Position numbers and translations under genes: made by a program. Below are positions 27,002 through 34,205 of a stretch of DNA of 64,000 nt, piece after piece. Within the stretch, counting starts at the first letter, position 1, and each line of letters starts with the position of its first letter. Source of the stretch: Pseudomonadota bacterium (GTDB lineage: Bacteria > Pseudomonadota > Alphaproteobacteria > Rhizobiales > Aestuariivirgaceae); contig JAIUNJ010000003.1 in NCBI GenBank assembly GCA_020161855.1, positions 1 to 64,000 of the forward strand, read 5' to 3'. The notes below the pieces were generated by a model that saw only the letters and a list, made by a program, of their open reading frames with translations, was not told the DNA's origin and searched no databases.

Positions 27002-27082
27002 CTAGACCCCCGCCCAGTCCATCATGGGGGCCACGGCGAATGTCTTTCGCTTCGCTGCGGCCATCGTCACATCATCGCTCAT
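27002..27082 (-). pseudogene. dusA: Severed native 5' end of dusA
   Basis: A short open frame starts at the ATG at 27082 and encodes about 26 residues, MSDDVTMAAAKRKTFAVAPM followed by MDWAGV and a stop inside the element. Residues AVAPMMDW match the opening of DusA, which continues only across the element at 25912. This is the original N-terminus, cut off by integration. The native dusA promoter should lie just upstream and may now transcribe the element gene. Confidence 0.85.
27015..27036. repeat. att-like copy at the severed dusA side
   Basis: This is the partner of 25857-25878, located within the severed dusA start (codons for AVAPMMDW). The crossover must have taken place within or next to this segment, because frame and similarity to DusA end a few codons later. 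Confidence 0.7.
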
Positions 27083-27139
27083 GGCCGACCATTTAGGCGC
27101 TTCACCCGTGAGGCTCAACCCGTCAGCGGATGGCGGCCT

Positions 27140-28087
27140 TCACACTTTCTCAGGCCCGAGAGGCACGATGCCACCCGGGTTCAGCGCCTTGATGGAATAA
27201 TAGCCGCGCTTGATGTGATCGATGTTGACCGTGCCATCGACGCCAGGAATGGCCCGGACGCGATCCTTGTAGGCCGAAAGAGCGGGATAGTCGGTGATGC
27301 GGCGCAGGTTTGTCTTGAAGAGGCCGTGATAGGCCGCGTCAAAGCGGATCAGCGTGACGAACAGGCGGATGTCGGCCTCGGTGAAGCGCCCGCCGAAGAG
27401 AAAGCTGCGGCCGTCGGACAGGCGCTGCTCCAGTTCATCCAGCATCTCGAAGACGCCCCGGAAAGCCTCCTCATAGGCAATCTGCGTCGTGGCGAAACCC
27501 GCCCGGTAAACACCGTTGTTGAGTTTGGCATAGACCTTGTCGTTGAGTGGGTCGATCGCGGCGCGGAGCTCTTCCGGATAGAGATCATATGTGTCGGTGG
27601 CGAGCGCGCCGAAGCCGGCATTGAAGATGCGAACGATGTCGGCGGATTCATTGTTGACGATGGTCTGGCGCTGCCTGTCCCACAATACCGGAACAGTGGC
27701 CCGGCCGGTAAACTCCGGCGCCGCGCGCGTGTAGATCTCGTGCATGTAGACAGCACCATTGACGCTGTCCGGGATGGCGCCGGGGAAGGTGCCAAAACGC
27801 CAGCCCTGATCCGTGATGGCCGGCTCGGTGATGCTGAGCGAGACAACGTCTTCAAGGCCCTTCAGCTTGCGTGCGATCAGCGTGCGCGAGGCCCAGGGAC
27901 AGATGAGCGCGACATAGAGATGATAGCGCCCAGCCTCGGCCTTGAACCTCGGCTCTCCGGTTGGGCCTGCGCTGCCATCCGGTGTGACCCAATTGCGGAA
28001 GCTCGACACCTGGCGCACGAAGCCGCCCTTCTCGTCCTTGGCCTGCACGGGCTGCCAGTTTTCGACCCACGTTCCGTTCACAAGCAT
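27140..28087 (-). CDS. Glutathionyl-hydroquinone reductase (YqjG/ECM4-type GST)
   Basis: This is a 315-residue Xi-class glutathione transferase. It reduces glutathionyl-hydroquinones by a catalytic cysteine, here Cys63 in LICPWASRTL. The family motif DLYPEELR and the C-terminal FTEADIRLFVTLIRFDAAYHG are typical, and length fits the YqjG family. A DoxX gene lies just upstream in the same direction, as in the E. coli yqjF-yqjG pair, but a terminator-like hairpin lies between them, so expression may be only partly shared. Confidence 0.92.
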   Translation of the reverse strand: MLVNGTWVENWQPVQAKDEKGGFVRQVSSFRNWVTPDGSAGPTGEPRFKAEAGRYHLYVALICPWASRTLIARKLKGLEDVVSLSITEPAITDQGWRFGTFPGAIPDSVNGAVYMHEIYTRAAPEFTGRATVPVLWDRQRQTIVNNESADIVRIFNAGFGALATDTYDLYPEELRAAIDPLNDKVYAKLNNGVYRAGFATTQIAYEEAFRGVFEMLDELEQRLSDGRSFLFGGRFTEADIRLFVTLIRFDAAYHGLFKTNLRRITDYPALSAYKDRVRAIPGVDGTVNIDHIKRGYYSIKALNPGGIVPLGPEKV

Positions 28088-28103
28088 TGCTTCACTCCTT
28101 CAT

Positions 28104-28139
28104 GAAAAAGGCCGGGCGCAAGACATGCGCACCCGGCCC
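28104..28139 (-). terminator. Intrinsic terminator after the DoxX gene
   Basis: Reading the minus strand, GGCCGGGTGCGC and GCGCCCGGCC form a GC-rich stem with a small bulge around a 7-base loop and are followed by TTTTTC. The stem plus U-run is a classic Rho-independent terminator. It lies 20 bases downstream of the DoxX stop and before the reductase gene start. Confidence 0.75.
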
Positions 28140-28158
28140 AGCATATTGCAAAGACGTA

Positions 28159-28599
28159 TCAGTTCTTCTTCAGCTTGAGCGCATAGGCGCCATCACCGAG
28201 CAGAGACTGAACAGCAAGCGCCACGGCCCAGAAAGCCGGAAACTCCCAGCCGCCGCCCTGGTTCGAGAAGAAGAAGCCGGCCGCGCCATGAGGGGCATAG
28301 ATGGAGCCGAGCAGGATGGGAATGAGCGCCAGCGAAACCCAGCGGGTGGCAACGCCAGCGATGAGCGCAAGACCACCGAGAAGTTCGGCTGCGATCACGA
28401 CATAGGCGAGGAAGCCCGGAAAACCGATGCTCTCGAAGAACTGAGCGGTGCCTGCGGGCGTGAAGACGGCGATCTTCAGCCAGGCATGGGCGAGGAAGAA
28501 GCCGCCCATGGTGACGCGGAGGATGAAGGCAGCGAGGGAAGGATTGGCGATTGCCGTTCCGGCCTGCCAGCCCGTGGCCGTGTTGGAGATGTTGGACAT
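28159..28599 (-). CDS. DoxX-family membrane protein
   Basis: This 146-residue protein has four hydrophobic segments with the DoxX signature: AAFILRVTMGGFFLAHAWLKI, FFESIGFPGFLAYVVIAAELLGGLALIAG, then two more helices and a short basic tail. DoxX proteins take part in thiol or quinone-linked redox stress. It is part of a leftward group with an NADP oxidoreductase upstream and a hydroquinone reductase downstream. Its exact chemistry is unknown. Confidence 0.88.
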   Translation of the reverse strand: MSNISNTATGWQAGTAIANPSLAAFILRVTMGGFFLAHAWLKIAVFTPAGTAQFFESIGFPGFLAYVVIAAELLGGLALIAGVATRWVSLALIPILLGSIYAPHGAAGFFFSNQGGGWEFPAFWAVALAVQSLLGDGAYALKLKKN

Positions 28600-28633
28600 G
28601 ATGGTTTCCTTTCAGATGTGTGTTGATTGATGA

Positions 28634-29251
28634 TCAGGCGGCGCGCAGCCAGGTGGGGGCGATGGAAGTTCCAAGACCTTTGCCGTAGCCGAGCGCGATG
28701 TTGAGGCCGGCAACCGGCTCGAGATAACGGGCGACCTTGAGGCCGCCGCTCTGGATGACGGCGAAGCCCGCCTTTGAAGCGATGTCGCCCACGGTCTTGA
28801 CGGCGGTTTCGTCGTCACCGGCGACGAAGACCGTTGCAGGCGTGGCACCCACCTTGCCGCCCGACTGGAAGAGCGATGCAAAAATGGTGTTGAACGCCTT
28901 CACCACCTTGGCCTTGGGCGCGAGCTTCTGAATTTCCTCGGCAGCGCTGGTGTCGTGGCCGATGGTCAGGCCCATATAGTCTGCCGTCAGGGGATTGGTG
29001 AGATCGACGACCGTCTTGCCAGCGAGACCGCCGGCATTCGCCACGGCTTCGGCCACGGCCGTGAATGGCACGGCGAGGAACACCACGTCGGCCTTCGCTG
29101 CCGACGTCTTGATGTCTTCGACCTTCACGCCGGCGGGAGCCTTGGCCTTGCCGGCATCGCGCGAGCCCAGCGTGACCGCATAGCCGGCCTTGGACAGAAC
29201 GGTGGCAAGCCCCTGAGCCATGTTGCCGGTGCCGAGAATGGTGATGTTCAT
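28634..29251 (-). CDS. NADP-dependent F420-type oxidoreductase family protein
   Basis: This 205-residue protein has an N-terminal Rossmann fold with ILGTGNMAQGLA (GxGxxA class) and the following GSRDAGKA, which favours NADPH. The middle part (VFLAVPFTAV, VVDLTNPLT, KVVKAFNTIFA) is typical of F420-dependent NADP reductase relatives. Those relatives outside actinobacteria and archaea often do not use F420, so I call only the fold. It lies 34 bases before the DoxX gene and is probably co-transcribed. Confidence 0.82.
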   Translation of the reverse strand: MNITILGTGNMAQGLATVLSKAGYAVTLGSRDAGKAKAPAGVKVEDIKTSAAKADVVFLAVPFTAVAEAVANAGGLAGKTVVDLTNPLTADYMGLTIGHDTSAAEEIQKLAPKAKVVKAFNTIFASLFQSGGKVGATPATVFVAGDDETAVKTVGDIASKAGFAVIQSGGLKVARYLEPVAGLNIALGYGKGLGTSIAPTWLRAA

Positions 29252-29372
29252 GAGCTTCTCCTGTTCGCTGGACGCCGATTGCGGCAGCGCTGATGGTCAG
29301 GAGATAGCCACCTTCCAATTGCATGATAATACGGGAATATGGCAGATTATTAATTCCAAAATGGAAGTAATT

Positions 29373-30284
29373 CTACCAGCCCTGATCCCAGACCGGCTGG
29401 CCGGCGAAGCGTTCCGCCAGAAAATCGACGAGGACACGGACCTTTGCGGCCAGATGGCGCCCCGGTGGATAGATTGCGTAGATGCCGCGGGGCTCCGCCT
29501 CAAACTCCGGGAACAACCGGACCAGCGCGCCGGCCCTGAGCCGCGGCCCCGCCATGAAACTGGGACCATAGGCAACCCCCAGGCCCTGCTCGGCCGCCAC
29601 AAGACAGGCCTCCGGCGAGGAGAACTGCAAACGGCCCACGACCGGAACCGAAAATTCCTCTTTCGATTCCGGATCCCGGAAATGCCAGGAGAAAGGATCG
29701 CGCAGGTTGGTATCGAGGATGCAATTGCAGCGGCCAAGATCGCGGGGATGCAGGAGGCCCGGATTGGCCTTCAGAAAATCCCGCGAGGCCGTCTGCACGA
29801 TGCGCGCATCACAAAGCCTGCGGGCGATGAGCGTGGAATCGGCGGGGGAGCCGATACGCACACCCGCATCGAAGCCTTCATCGATCAGGTTCACCACGCG
29901 ATCATTGTAGCTGACGTGCAGCTCGATGGCGGGATAGGCCCTCGCAAAGGCAGCGAGCAGCGATGACAGCACCACGCCGAAGGACATGGGCACCGTGAGC
30001 CGAAGCCTGCCGGTCGGCGCCCCTGAACGCGACTTCACGGCATCGTTCAGGACATCGATATCCTCGAGCACATGGCGGATGCGCTCGAAATAGGCGCGGC
30101 CTACCTCGGTCGGCGATATTGCCCGCGTCGAACGATTGAGCAGGCGCGCGCCCAGTTCCTGTTCAAGCCGCGACACCATCTTGGACGCCTGCCCGGAGCT
30201 TGTGCCCAGCCGCTCCGCCGCGCGCGCAAAACTTCCGGATTCCATGATGGCAACAAACATGCGGTCGCACGACAAGCGGTCCAT
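29373..30284 (-). CDS. LysR-family transcriptional regulator
   Basis: This is a 303-residue regulator. The winged helix (FVAIMESGSFARAAERLGTSSGQASKMVSRLEQELGARL is the family region) is followed by an effector domain with LRLTVPMSFG and YNDRVVNLIDEGFDAGVRIG, typical of the CrgA/AaeR-like branch. The start at 30284 (MDRLSCDRMF) fits the family length. It lies upstream of, and in line with, the redox genes (NADP oxidoreductase, DoxX, hydroquinone reductase) and may control them; a 121-base gap separates it from the first. Confidence 0.87.
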   Translation of the reverse strand: MDRLSCDRMFVAIMESGSFARAAERLGTSSGQASKMVSRLEQELGARLLNRSTRAISPTEVGRAYFERIRHVLEDIDVLNDAVKSRSGAPTGRLRLTVPMSFGVVLSSLLAAFARAYPAIELHVSYNDRVVNLIDEGFDAGVRIGSPADSTLIARRLCDARIVQTASRDFLKANPGLLHPRDLGRCNCILDTNLRDPFSWHFRDPESKEEFSVPVVGRLQFSSPEACLVAAEQGLGVAYGPSFMAGPRLRAGALVRLFPEFEAEPRGIYAIYPPGRHLAAKVRVLVDFLAERFAGQPVWDQGW

Positions 30285-30336
30285 GCCCGGACATTCCAAC
30301 ATCGCCGGACTGATTCCAAGGCAGTTGCACCAGCCT

Positions 30337-31686
30337 CTATTGCGGGATCGCAGCGCTGCCCTTCAGTGTGGCCCGCATGTCTTCATAGGCGCGAAGCCAG
30401 GCCGGTACGGGATCGATCTGGCGTGGCTGCACAAGGTGGGACAGCGGCAAGGCCTGGCCAGTTGCTGCCTCGGCAGCGAGCAGCGCAGCACTGGCCGCCA
30501 CAAGCTCAACATGACCCACAGTGTGCACGGCTTCGCCGAAGATCGTGGCCCTGAGTTCCGCCAGCGCCGTCGACCGCGACCATCCGCCCGTCATGTAGAT
30601 AGGCCGGTCTGGCACACCAAGGTCTGCCATGGCGTCGAACATCAGGCGGGCCCGCAGCGAGATTGCCTCAAAGGCCCGGCGGATAGCGCCTTCCTCCGAG
30701 TCATCAATGGCACCCGGGATGCCGGCAAAGCGCGGACGCCGCAGTGCAGCCTGAAAGACTGCTTCATCCTTTCGCACCGGCTGCATGTGATTGGAGAATT
30801 CCATGACCCCGAGGCACGATACCCCCAGCATGCCTTGCGGCGGCAGGGAGAAGGACAGCTCCGGCGTTGCCTGCGCTTCAAAAAGCGCGGAGGTTTCGCC
30901 ATAGACAAGATTGGCTGTGCCAACGGAATCCACACGCGCTTCCGCCGCAAGCGCCCGCAACACCACAGCCGCCATGGGATGATCATGGCCGCCCGCAACC
31001 AGCAATGTATCGGCGGATGCCGCACCACTGTCACGCAAGGGCCCTTTCGCCATGCCACCCACCACGCCGCCTGCCGGAATAAGCGGCGGCAGTGGCGGTG
31101 CATGCGCAGCCGCCAGCATTTCATCCAGCCAGCGGCGCGCAAAGACATCATAGCAACCGGTTCGTGGCGCCAGGCTAAGGCTCATGAAGGGGCGGCCGGA
31201 CCAATGCACCAGCGGAAAATCGGTCAGCGTGATCCAGTGGGCGGCATCCTGGAACTCCGACGGCCTGTGCCGCGACAACCACAGCCACTTGGCGGCGGTG
31301 CGATCGGCGGCAACGGCAATCCCGGTGTTGGAAAGCGCCTCTTTCACCGACTGAAGCAGAGCCGCTTCTTCCCTTGCACGAAGGTCAAACCAGGGAATGG
31401 CCAAACCTGTCGGCCGCAGACCTTTCGTGACGCAGACGCCGTCCTCGCCCACACCTGCCGTGGAAATGGAACGCAGCGGAGCCCGATGGCCACAGGATCG
31501 CCAGCCTTCGATAATCAGCGCTTCGAGTTCCGCAACGAGCGCAGGTGCATCGGTAGCGATGGCAGTGCCATCGGCAACACGGGGCGCAGGTACCGCCCGG
31601 CTGAATGCCACACGGCCATCCTCATCGAGCAGAACGACCTTGAGGTTCGTGCTGCCGATGTCGATACCGCAATGAAGCCCCGTCAC
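30337..31686 (-). CDS. FGGY-family carbohydrate kinase
   Basis: This 449-residue kinase has the FGGY N-terminal phosphate motif GIDIGSTNLKVVLLDEDG and the second-domain pattern AGGHDHPMAAV and MTGGWSRSTALAELRATIFG. It phosphorylates a sugar or sugar derivative. It lies 10 bases downstream of a DhnA/LsrF-type aldolase and a GntR regulator, which suggests a small catabolic module. No sugar transporter is next to it. The pairing of an FGGY kinase with an LsrF-like aldolase recalls LsrK/LsrF, but similarity to the AI-2 system is not shown. Confidence 0.86.
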   Translation of the reverse strand: MTGLHCGIDIGSTNLKVVLLDEDGRVAFSRAVPAPRVADGTAIATDAPALVAELEALIIEGWRSCGHRAPLRSISTAGVGEDGVCVTKGLRPTGLAIPWFDLRAREEAALLQSVKEALSNTGIAVAADRTAAKWLWLSRHRPSEFQDAAHWITLTDFPLVHWSGRPFMSLSLAPRTGCYDVFARRWLDEMLAAAHAPPLPPLIPAGGVVGGMAKGPLRDSGAASADTLLVAGGHDHPMAAVVLRALAAEARVDSVGTANLVYGETSALFEAQATPELSFSLPPQGMLGVSCLGVMEFSNHMQPVRKDEAVFQAALRRPRFAGIPGAIDDSEEGAIRRAFEAISLRARLMFDAMADLGVPDRPIYMTGGWSRSTALAELRATIFGEAVHTVGHVELVAASAALLAAEAATGQALPLSHLVQPRQIDPVPAWLRAYEDMRATLKGSAAIPQ

Positions 31687-31696
31687 GGCCTGGTGC

Positions 31697-32491
31697 CTAC
31701 CAGCGCCGCGTGAAATGCTTGCGTGTGATGGCCGAAATTTCCTTCATCATGTCCTTGGCTTCCTCGGGTGGACGCTGCCAGATCTTGCGCCCGACGACGA
31801 CTCCTTGTGCCCCGGCCTCGATGGCCTCCTTGATATCCTTCACCGTGGACTTGGCGTCACCACTCCTCGGCCCACCCGCAACGACCACCGGAATATCGAG
31901 CTCAGCACAAAGCTTGGCGGTGGCGTCAGGGCCCGGGAACGTGATCTTGATGATGTCGGCACCTAGGTCATAGCCGACGCGCGCCACTTCAAGCTCCGCC
32001 TCAATGATTTCAGGCGTGCGTGGCGCTGCCAGGAACACAGGCTCGACCATCACCGGGATGTGCCACTTCGAAGCCTCTGAAACGACCGCACCAACGCGCT
32101 TGCAATAGAGCACCTTCTCGGCATCATTCACGTTCCAGGGCAGCAGCATCTTGACGCAATCAACACCCAGCCGAACGGCGTCCTCGACACTCGCAACCAA
32201 CGTGCCCGTTCCGGTGTCGGGAGTACCCGTTGGCCAGAAGGCGTCTATCGCGAGGATACGGGCAAGATGCGAGGCCTTGGCCAGATCGACCTCCGACTGT
32301 TTGACGATACCAGTCGAAACCATGAAACCCGTGATGTCCTCGGGGATGTAGCGACGCATCACCGTGACGGGCGCTTCCAGGGCAGGCACCCTGCCCCAGA
32401 CCAGACCATGATCGATGGGAACGACAAGCGCGGCGCGGTCATTCCGCAGCACGCGGTTCATGCGGTAGTTGGTGGAATAGCGGTTCGGCAC
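31697..32491 (-). CDS. Class I DhnA/LsrF-type aldolase
   Basis: This 264-residue TIM-barrel enzyme is of the DhnA class I fructose-bisphosphate aldolase / LsrF family. The Schiff-base lysine is in GADIIKITFPG; the phosphate-binding end VVVAGGPRSGDAKS and EAGAQGVVVGRKIWQ is typical. The GTG at 32491 lies a few bases after an AGGAGAG ribosome binding site, so it is the start. It sits between the kinase and the GntR regulator. The likely job is cleavage or thiolysis of the phosphorylated product of the kinase. Confidence 0.88.
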   Translation of the reverse strand: MPNRYSTNYRMNRVLRNDRAALVVPIDHGLVWGRVPALEAPVTVMRRYIPEDITGFMVSTGIVKQSEVDLAKASHLARILAIDAFWPTGTPDTGTGTLVASVEDAVRLGVDCVKMLLPWNVNDAEKVLYCKRVGAVVSEASKWHIPVMVEPVFLAAPRTPEIIEAELEVARVGYDLGADIIKITFPGPDATAKLCAELDIPVVVAGGPRSGDAKSTVKDIKEAIEAGAQGVVVGRKIWQRPPEEAKDMMKEISAITRKHFTRRW

Positions 32492-32525
32492 ATCTCTCTC
32501 CTGTGATCTGATGGTATGTCGCAAT

Positions 32526-33281
32526 TCAGATATCGTCACCGGCCATCTGGGCCTCCACGGTGACATTGACTACATCGGTCCTGACCCATGAGGTGTAGTA
32601 GTCGAAGGGCCGGCGCTCCTTGCCCCAGGATACGGAGGTGACAAGGAGCAAGGGTGATTGCGGCTCAACCTTCAGCAGCTTCGCGATCCGCGTCGGCGCC
32701 GCAACGCCTGCCACGCTGCGCCGTGCGCCAAAGATATGATAGCCCGCCGCACGCAGAACGCGGTTGAGCGAACCGCGAGGCGCGACAGCATCGCTGCCAA
32801 GGATGACCGGCTGCAACTCCGGCAAAAGATAGTTCTCCGAGTAGAGCGCCAGTTTGCCGTCGAGCCGGCGCAGACGCTTGAGCAGGAAGCCCGCCCCCTG
32901 CGGTGCAAGATTGAGAGCCTGCGCAGCCGCCTCCGGCAATCGGCACGACTCGGCTGCAAGAATCTTTGTCTCGACCTCGCGCTTGTTGCCATCAACCTCA
33001 CCTTCGAAAAAGCCGGCCGTGACCTGAAGGCCCCAGCCATCCTGCTCCTTCACAAAGGCGCCGCGCCGCGGCACGAGCCTGACCAATCCCCTCTCATGAA
33101 GATGGCGCAGCGTCTCGCGCACTGTCGACCGCGCCAGATCATAGCGGCGGCACAGATCACTTTCCCCGGGCATCCTGTCACCGGCAGCGAAAGCGCCGGA
33201 CTCGATCGCACCTTCCATGATGCGCGCGAGCTGCAAATAGAATGGCTCGGCGGAGCTACGGTCGATCGCAGTAATCAGCAT
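32526..33281 (-). CDS. GntR-family (HutC/UTRA) regulator
   Basis: This 251-residue regulator has a GntR winged helix (LARIMEGAIESGAFAAGDRM, then STVRETLRHLHERGLV) and a UTRA ligand domain with LLKRLRRLDGKLALYSENYL. Such proteins repress sugar or amino-acid genes until a ligand, often phosphorylated, binds. It is first in the order GntR-aldolase-kinase, so autoregulation through the palindrome at 33318-33329 would control all three. The ATG at 33281 suits the family start. Confidence 0.88.
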   Translation of the reverse strand: MLITAIDRSSAEPFYLQLARIMEGAIESGAFAAGDRMPGESDLCRRYDLARSTVRETLRHLHERGLVRLVPRRGAFVKEQDGWGLQVTAGFFEGEVDGNKREVETKILAAESCRLPEAAAQALNLAPQGAGFLLKRLRRLDGKLALYSENYLLPELQPVILGSDAVAPRGSLNRVLRAAGYHIFGARRSVAGVAAPTRIAKLLKVEPQSPLLLVTSVSWGKERRPFDYYTSWVRTDVVNVTVEAQMAGDDI

Positions 33282-33317
33282 GAACGTATCAGTCCGGATT
33301 TGTATCGTCCGTACGCC

Positions 33318-33329
33318 TTGTACGTACAA
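33318..33329. promoter_or_regulatory. Perfect palindrome TTGTACGTACAA, candidate GntR operator
   Basis: A 12-base perfect palindrome lies 37 bases upstream of the GntR-family start. The core GTAC-GTAC fits the G-T-n-n-A-C style sites of HutC-type regulators. A second partial GTACG lies at 33311. This is the best candidate operator for the kinase/aldolase module. Confidence 0.55.
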
Positions 33330-33404
33330 AACGCTCCGGAGTCAATGGCCCCTAAGCGCGCGGACCGCGGCTATCCAGATTATATAACATCATTTCATTG
33401 ATTT

Positions 33405-33449
33405 AGATTCATTCCCTGAATCTCTTTCAGAAGAGCCCGCCGGCGGGCT
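33405..33449. repeat. Two inverted repeats ahead of the B12 riboswitch
   Basis: AGATTCA (33405-33411) and TGAATCT (33417-33423) form a perfect 7-base inverted repeat with a 5-base spacer. Just downstream AGCCCGCCGGCGGGCT at 33434-33449 is a perfect 16-base palindrome. They lie between the GntR promoter and the riboswitch. They may be a regulator site and a terminator-like element; the function is not clear. Confidence 0.4.
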
Positions 33450-33480
33450 TGCGCAACTTTTCGACTCTGACTAGGGTCGC

Positions 33481-33676
33481 TGGCAATGGTGCTGCGGTCG
33501 GTTGACCACTGCCGCGGCTTAAAAGGGAACACGGTGAGGATGACCCAACTGGGGCCGAAACCGTGGCTGCCCCCGCAACTGTAAGCGGCGAGGCTCCTTG
33601 CACATGCCACTGGCCAGAAGGCCGGGAAGGCGCAAGGAGCCGCAGAACCGCGAGCCAGGAGACCTGCCATTGACCA
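33481..33676 (+). promoter_or_regulatory. Cobalamin riboswitch
   Basis: The RNA shows the conserved parts of the cobalamin aptamer: a TTAAAAGGGAA junction near 33519, GCCGAAACC then GCCCCCGCAACTGTAAGC (33570s), the B12-box sequence ATGCCACTGG near 33604, GAAGGC, and the final GCCAGGAGACCTGCC. The closing stem P1 is TGGCAATGG (33481-33489) with CCATTGACCA (33667-33676). It precedes the DUF1636/ABC transporter operon, so B12 should switch that operon off. Adenosylcobalamin-binding and the translation or transcription mechanism are inferred. Confidence 0.95.
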
Positions 33677-33705
33677 GTTACAATCTCAACGGACGGGGTG
33701 ATCCG

Positions 33706-33894
33706 ATGCTTGTGTTTTTCGTGAATGATGCCGTGACCGGTTCTCCGTGCGGCAACGCCATGATGACGAGCGCTCTGAGCCCCGAAGGCGGTTCATGGCT
33801 CAAGTCTCAAAATCCCATCGCGTCGTGGTTTGCACGACCTGTCGGCACACCGGCGAAATCTGTCAGCCCGGCCTTACCCTCATTGCGCAACTGA
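33706..33894 (+). CDS. Possible leader peptide after the riboswitch
   Basis: A 62-codon frame starts with an ATG at 33706, eight bases after GACGGGG, and overlaps the DUF1636 gene by 100 bases in another frame. It resembles no known family. Its position directly after the riboswitch suggests it could couple the switch to translation, but it may also be chance. Confidence 0.25.
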   Translation: MLVFFVNDAVTGSPCGNAMMTSALSPEGGSWLKSQNPIASWFARPVGTPAKSVSPALPSLRN

Positions 33895-34205
33895 ATGCCG
33901 CCATTGCGGCGGCAGGCCCCACTCTCGAACAATCGTTTGAGGTCAGCGGCACAACGTGCATGGCCGGCTGCAACCGGCCCTGCACCGTTGCATTCTCTGC
34001 ATCTGCAAAGGCCAGCTACCTGTTCGGCGACATCGGCACAGAGGCCGATATCGATAGCCTGACAGAGTTTGCGAGATTCTATGCCGACCGCGCCGATGGC
34101 ATGAGCCGCATGGCCGAACGCCCGGCCAGATTGCGGCACAAGCTGATGGCCCGCATTCCAGCGTCTCTGGTGGTCACAGAAGCTGCGGAAAGCCTGCTGC
34201 AATGA
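33795..34205 (+). CDS. DUF1636 cysteine-rich metal-binding protein
   Basis: This 136-residue protein has the DUF1636 cysteine pattern: Cys13 and Cys16 (CTTC), Cys23, then Cys55, Cys59 and Cys63. The layout is like a thioredoxin-fold [2Fe-2S] ferredoxin. The family is found near cobalamin genes and is thought to handle a metal or cluster, but its role is not known. It is the first full gene after the cobalamin riboswitch and overlaps the ABC ATPase by 4 bases. The ATG at 33795 follows a GAAGGCGG sequence. Confidence 0.85.
   Translation: MAQVSKSHRVVVCTTCRHTGEICQPGLTLIAQLNAAIAAAGPTLEQSFEVSGTTCMAGCNRPCTVAFSASAKASYLFGDIGTEADIDSLTEFARFYADRADGMSRMAERPARLRHKLMARIPASLVVTEAAESLLQ

Larger units (their letters stand above)
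25857..27036. mobile_element. 1.16-kb single-gene element integrated in the 5' end of dusA
   Basis: A segment lies between two imperfect copies of the dusA codons for the AVAPMMDW region (25857-25878 and 27015-27036; 18 of 22 bases match). Inside are an AT-richer left end, one leftward gene, and paired GTATCACA repeats near both ends. Known dusA-specific tyrosine recombinases insert islands at this place and leave dusA open. No recombinase gene is present here, so the element is either mobilised in trans or a deletion remnant. The bounds are those of the repeated dusA sequence; the exact crossover inside it is not known. Confidence 0.8.

Noticed and set aside
25857-27036. The insertion in dusA as a transposon or MITE
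   Set aside because: There is no transposase, no terminal inverted repeat at the junctions and no short random target duplication. The junction copies are dusA sequence, which fits site-specific recombination.
28634-29251. A true F420-dependent enzyme
   Set aside because: The fold matches, but no F420 synthesis genes are seen and many relatives use only NADP, so only the fold is called.
30136-31713. A long open frame (525 codons) on the plus strand opposite the FGGY kinase
   Set aside because: It is antisense to a clear kinase gene, is rich in His, Arg and Gln in a way typical of GC-rich shadow frames, and has no family features.
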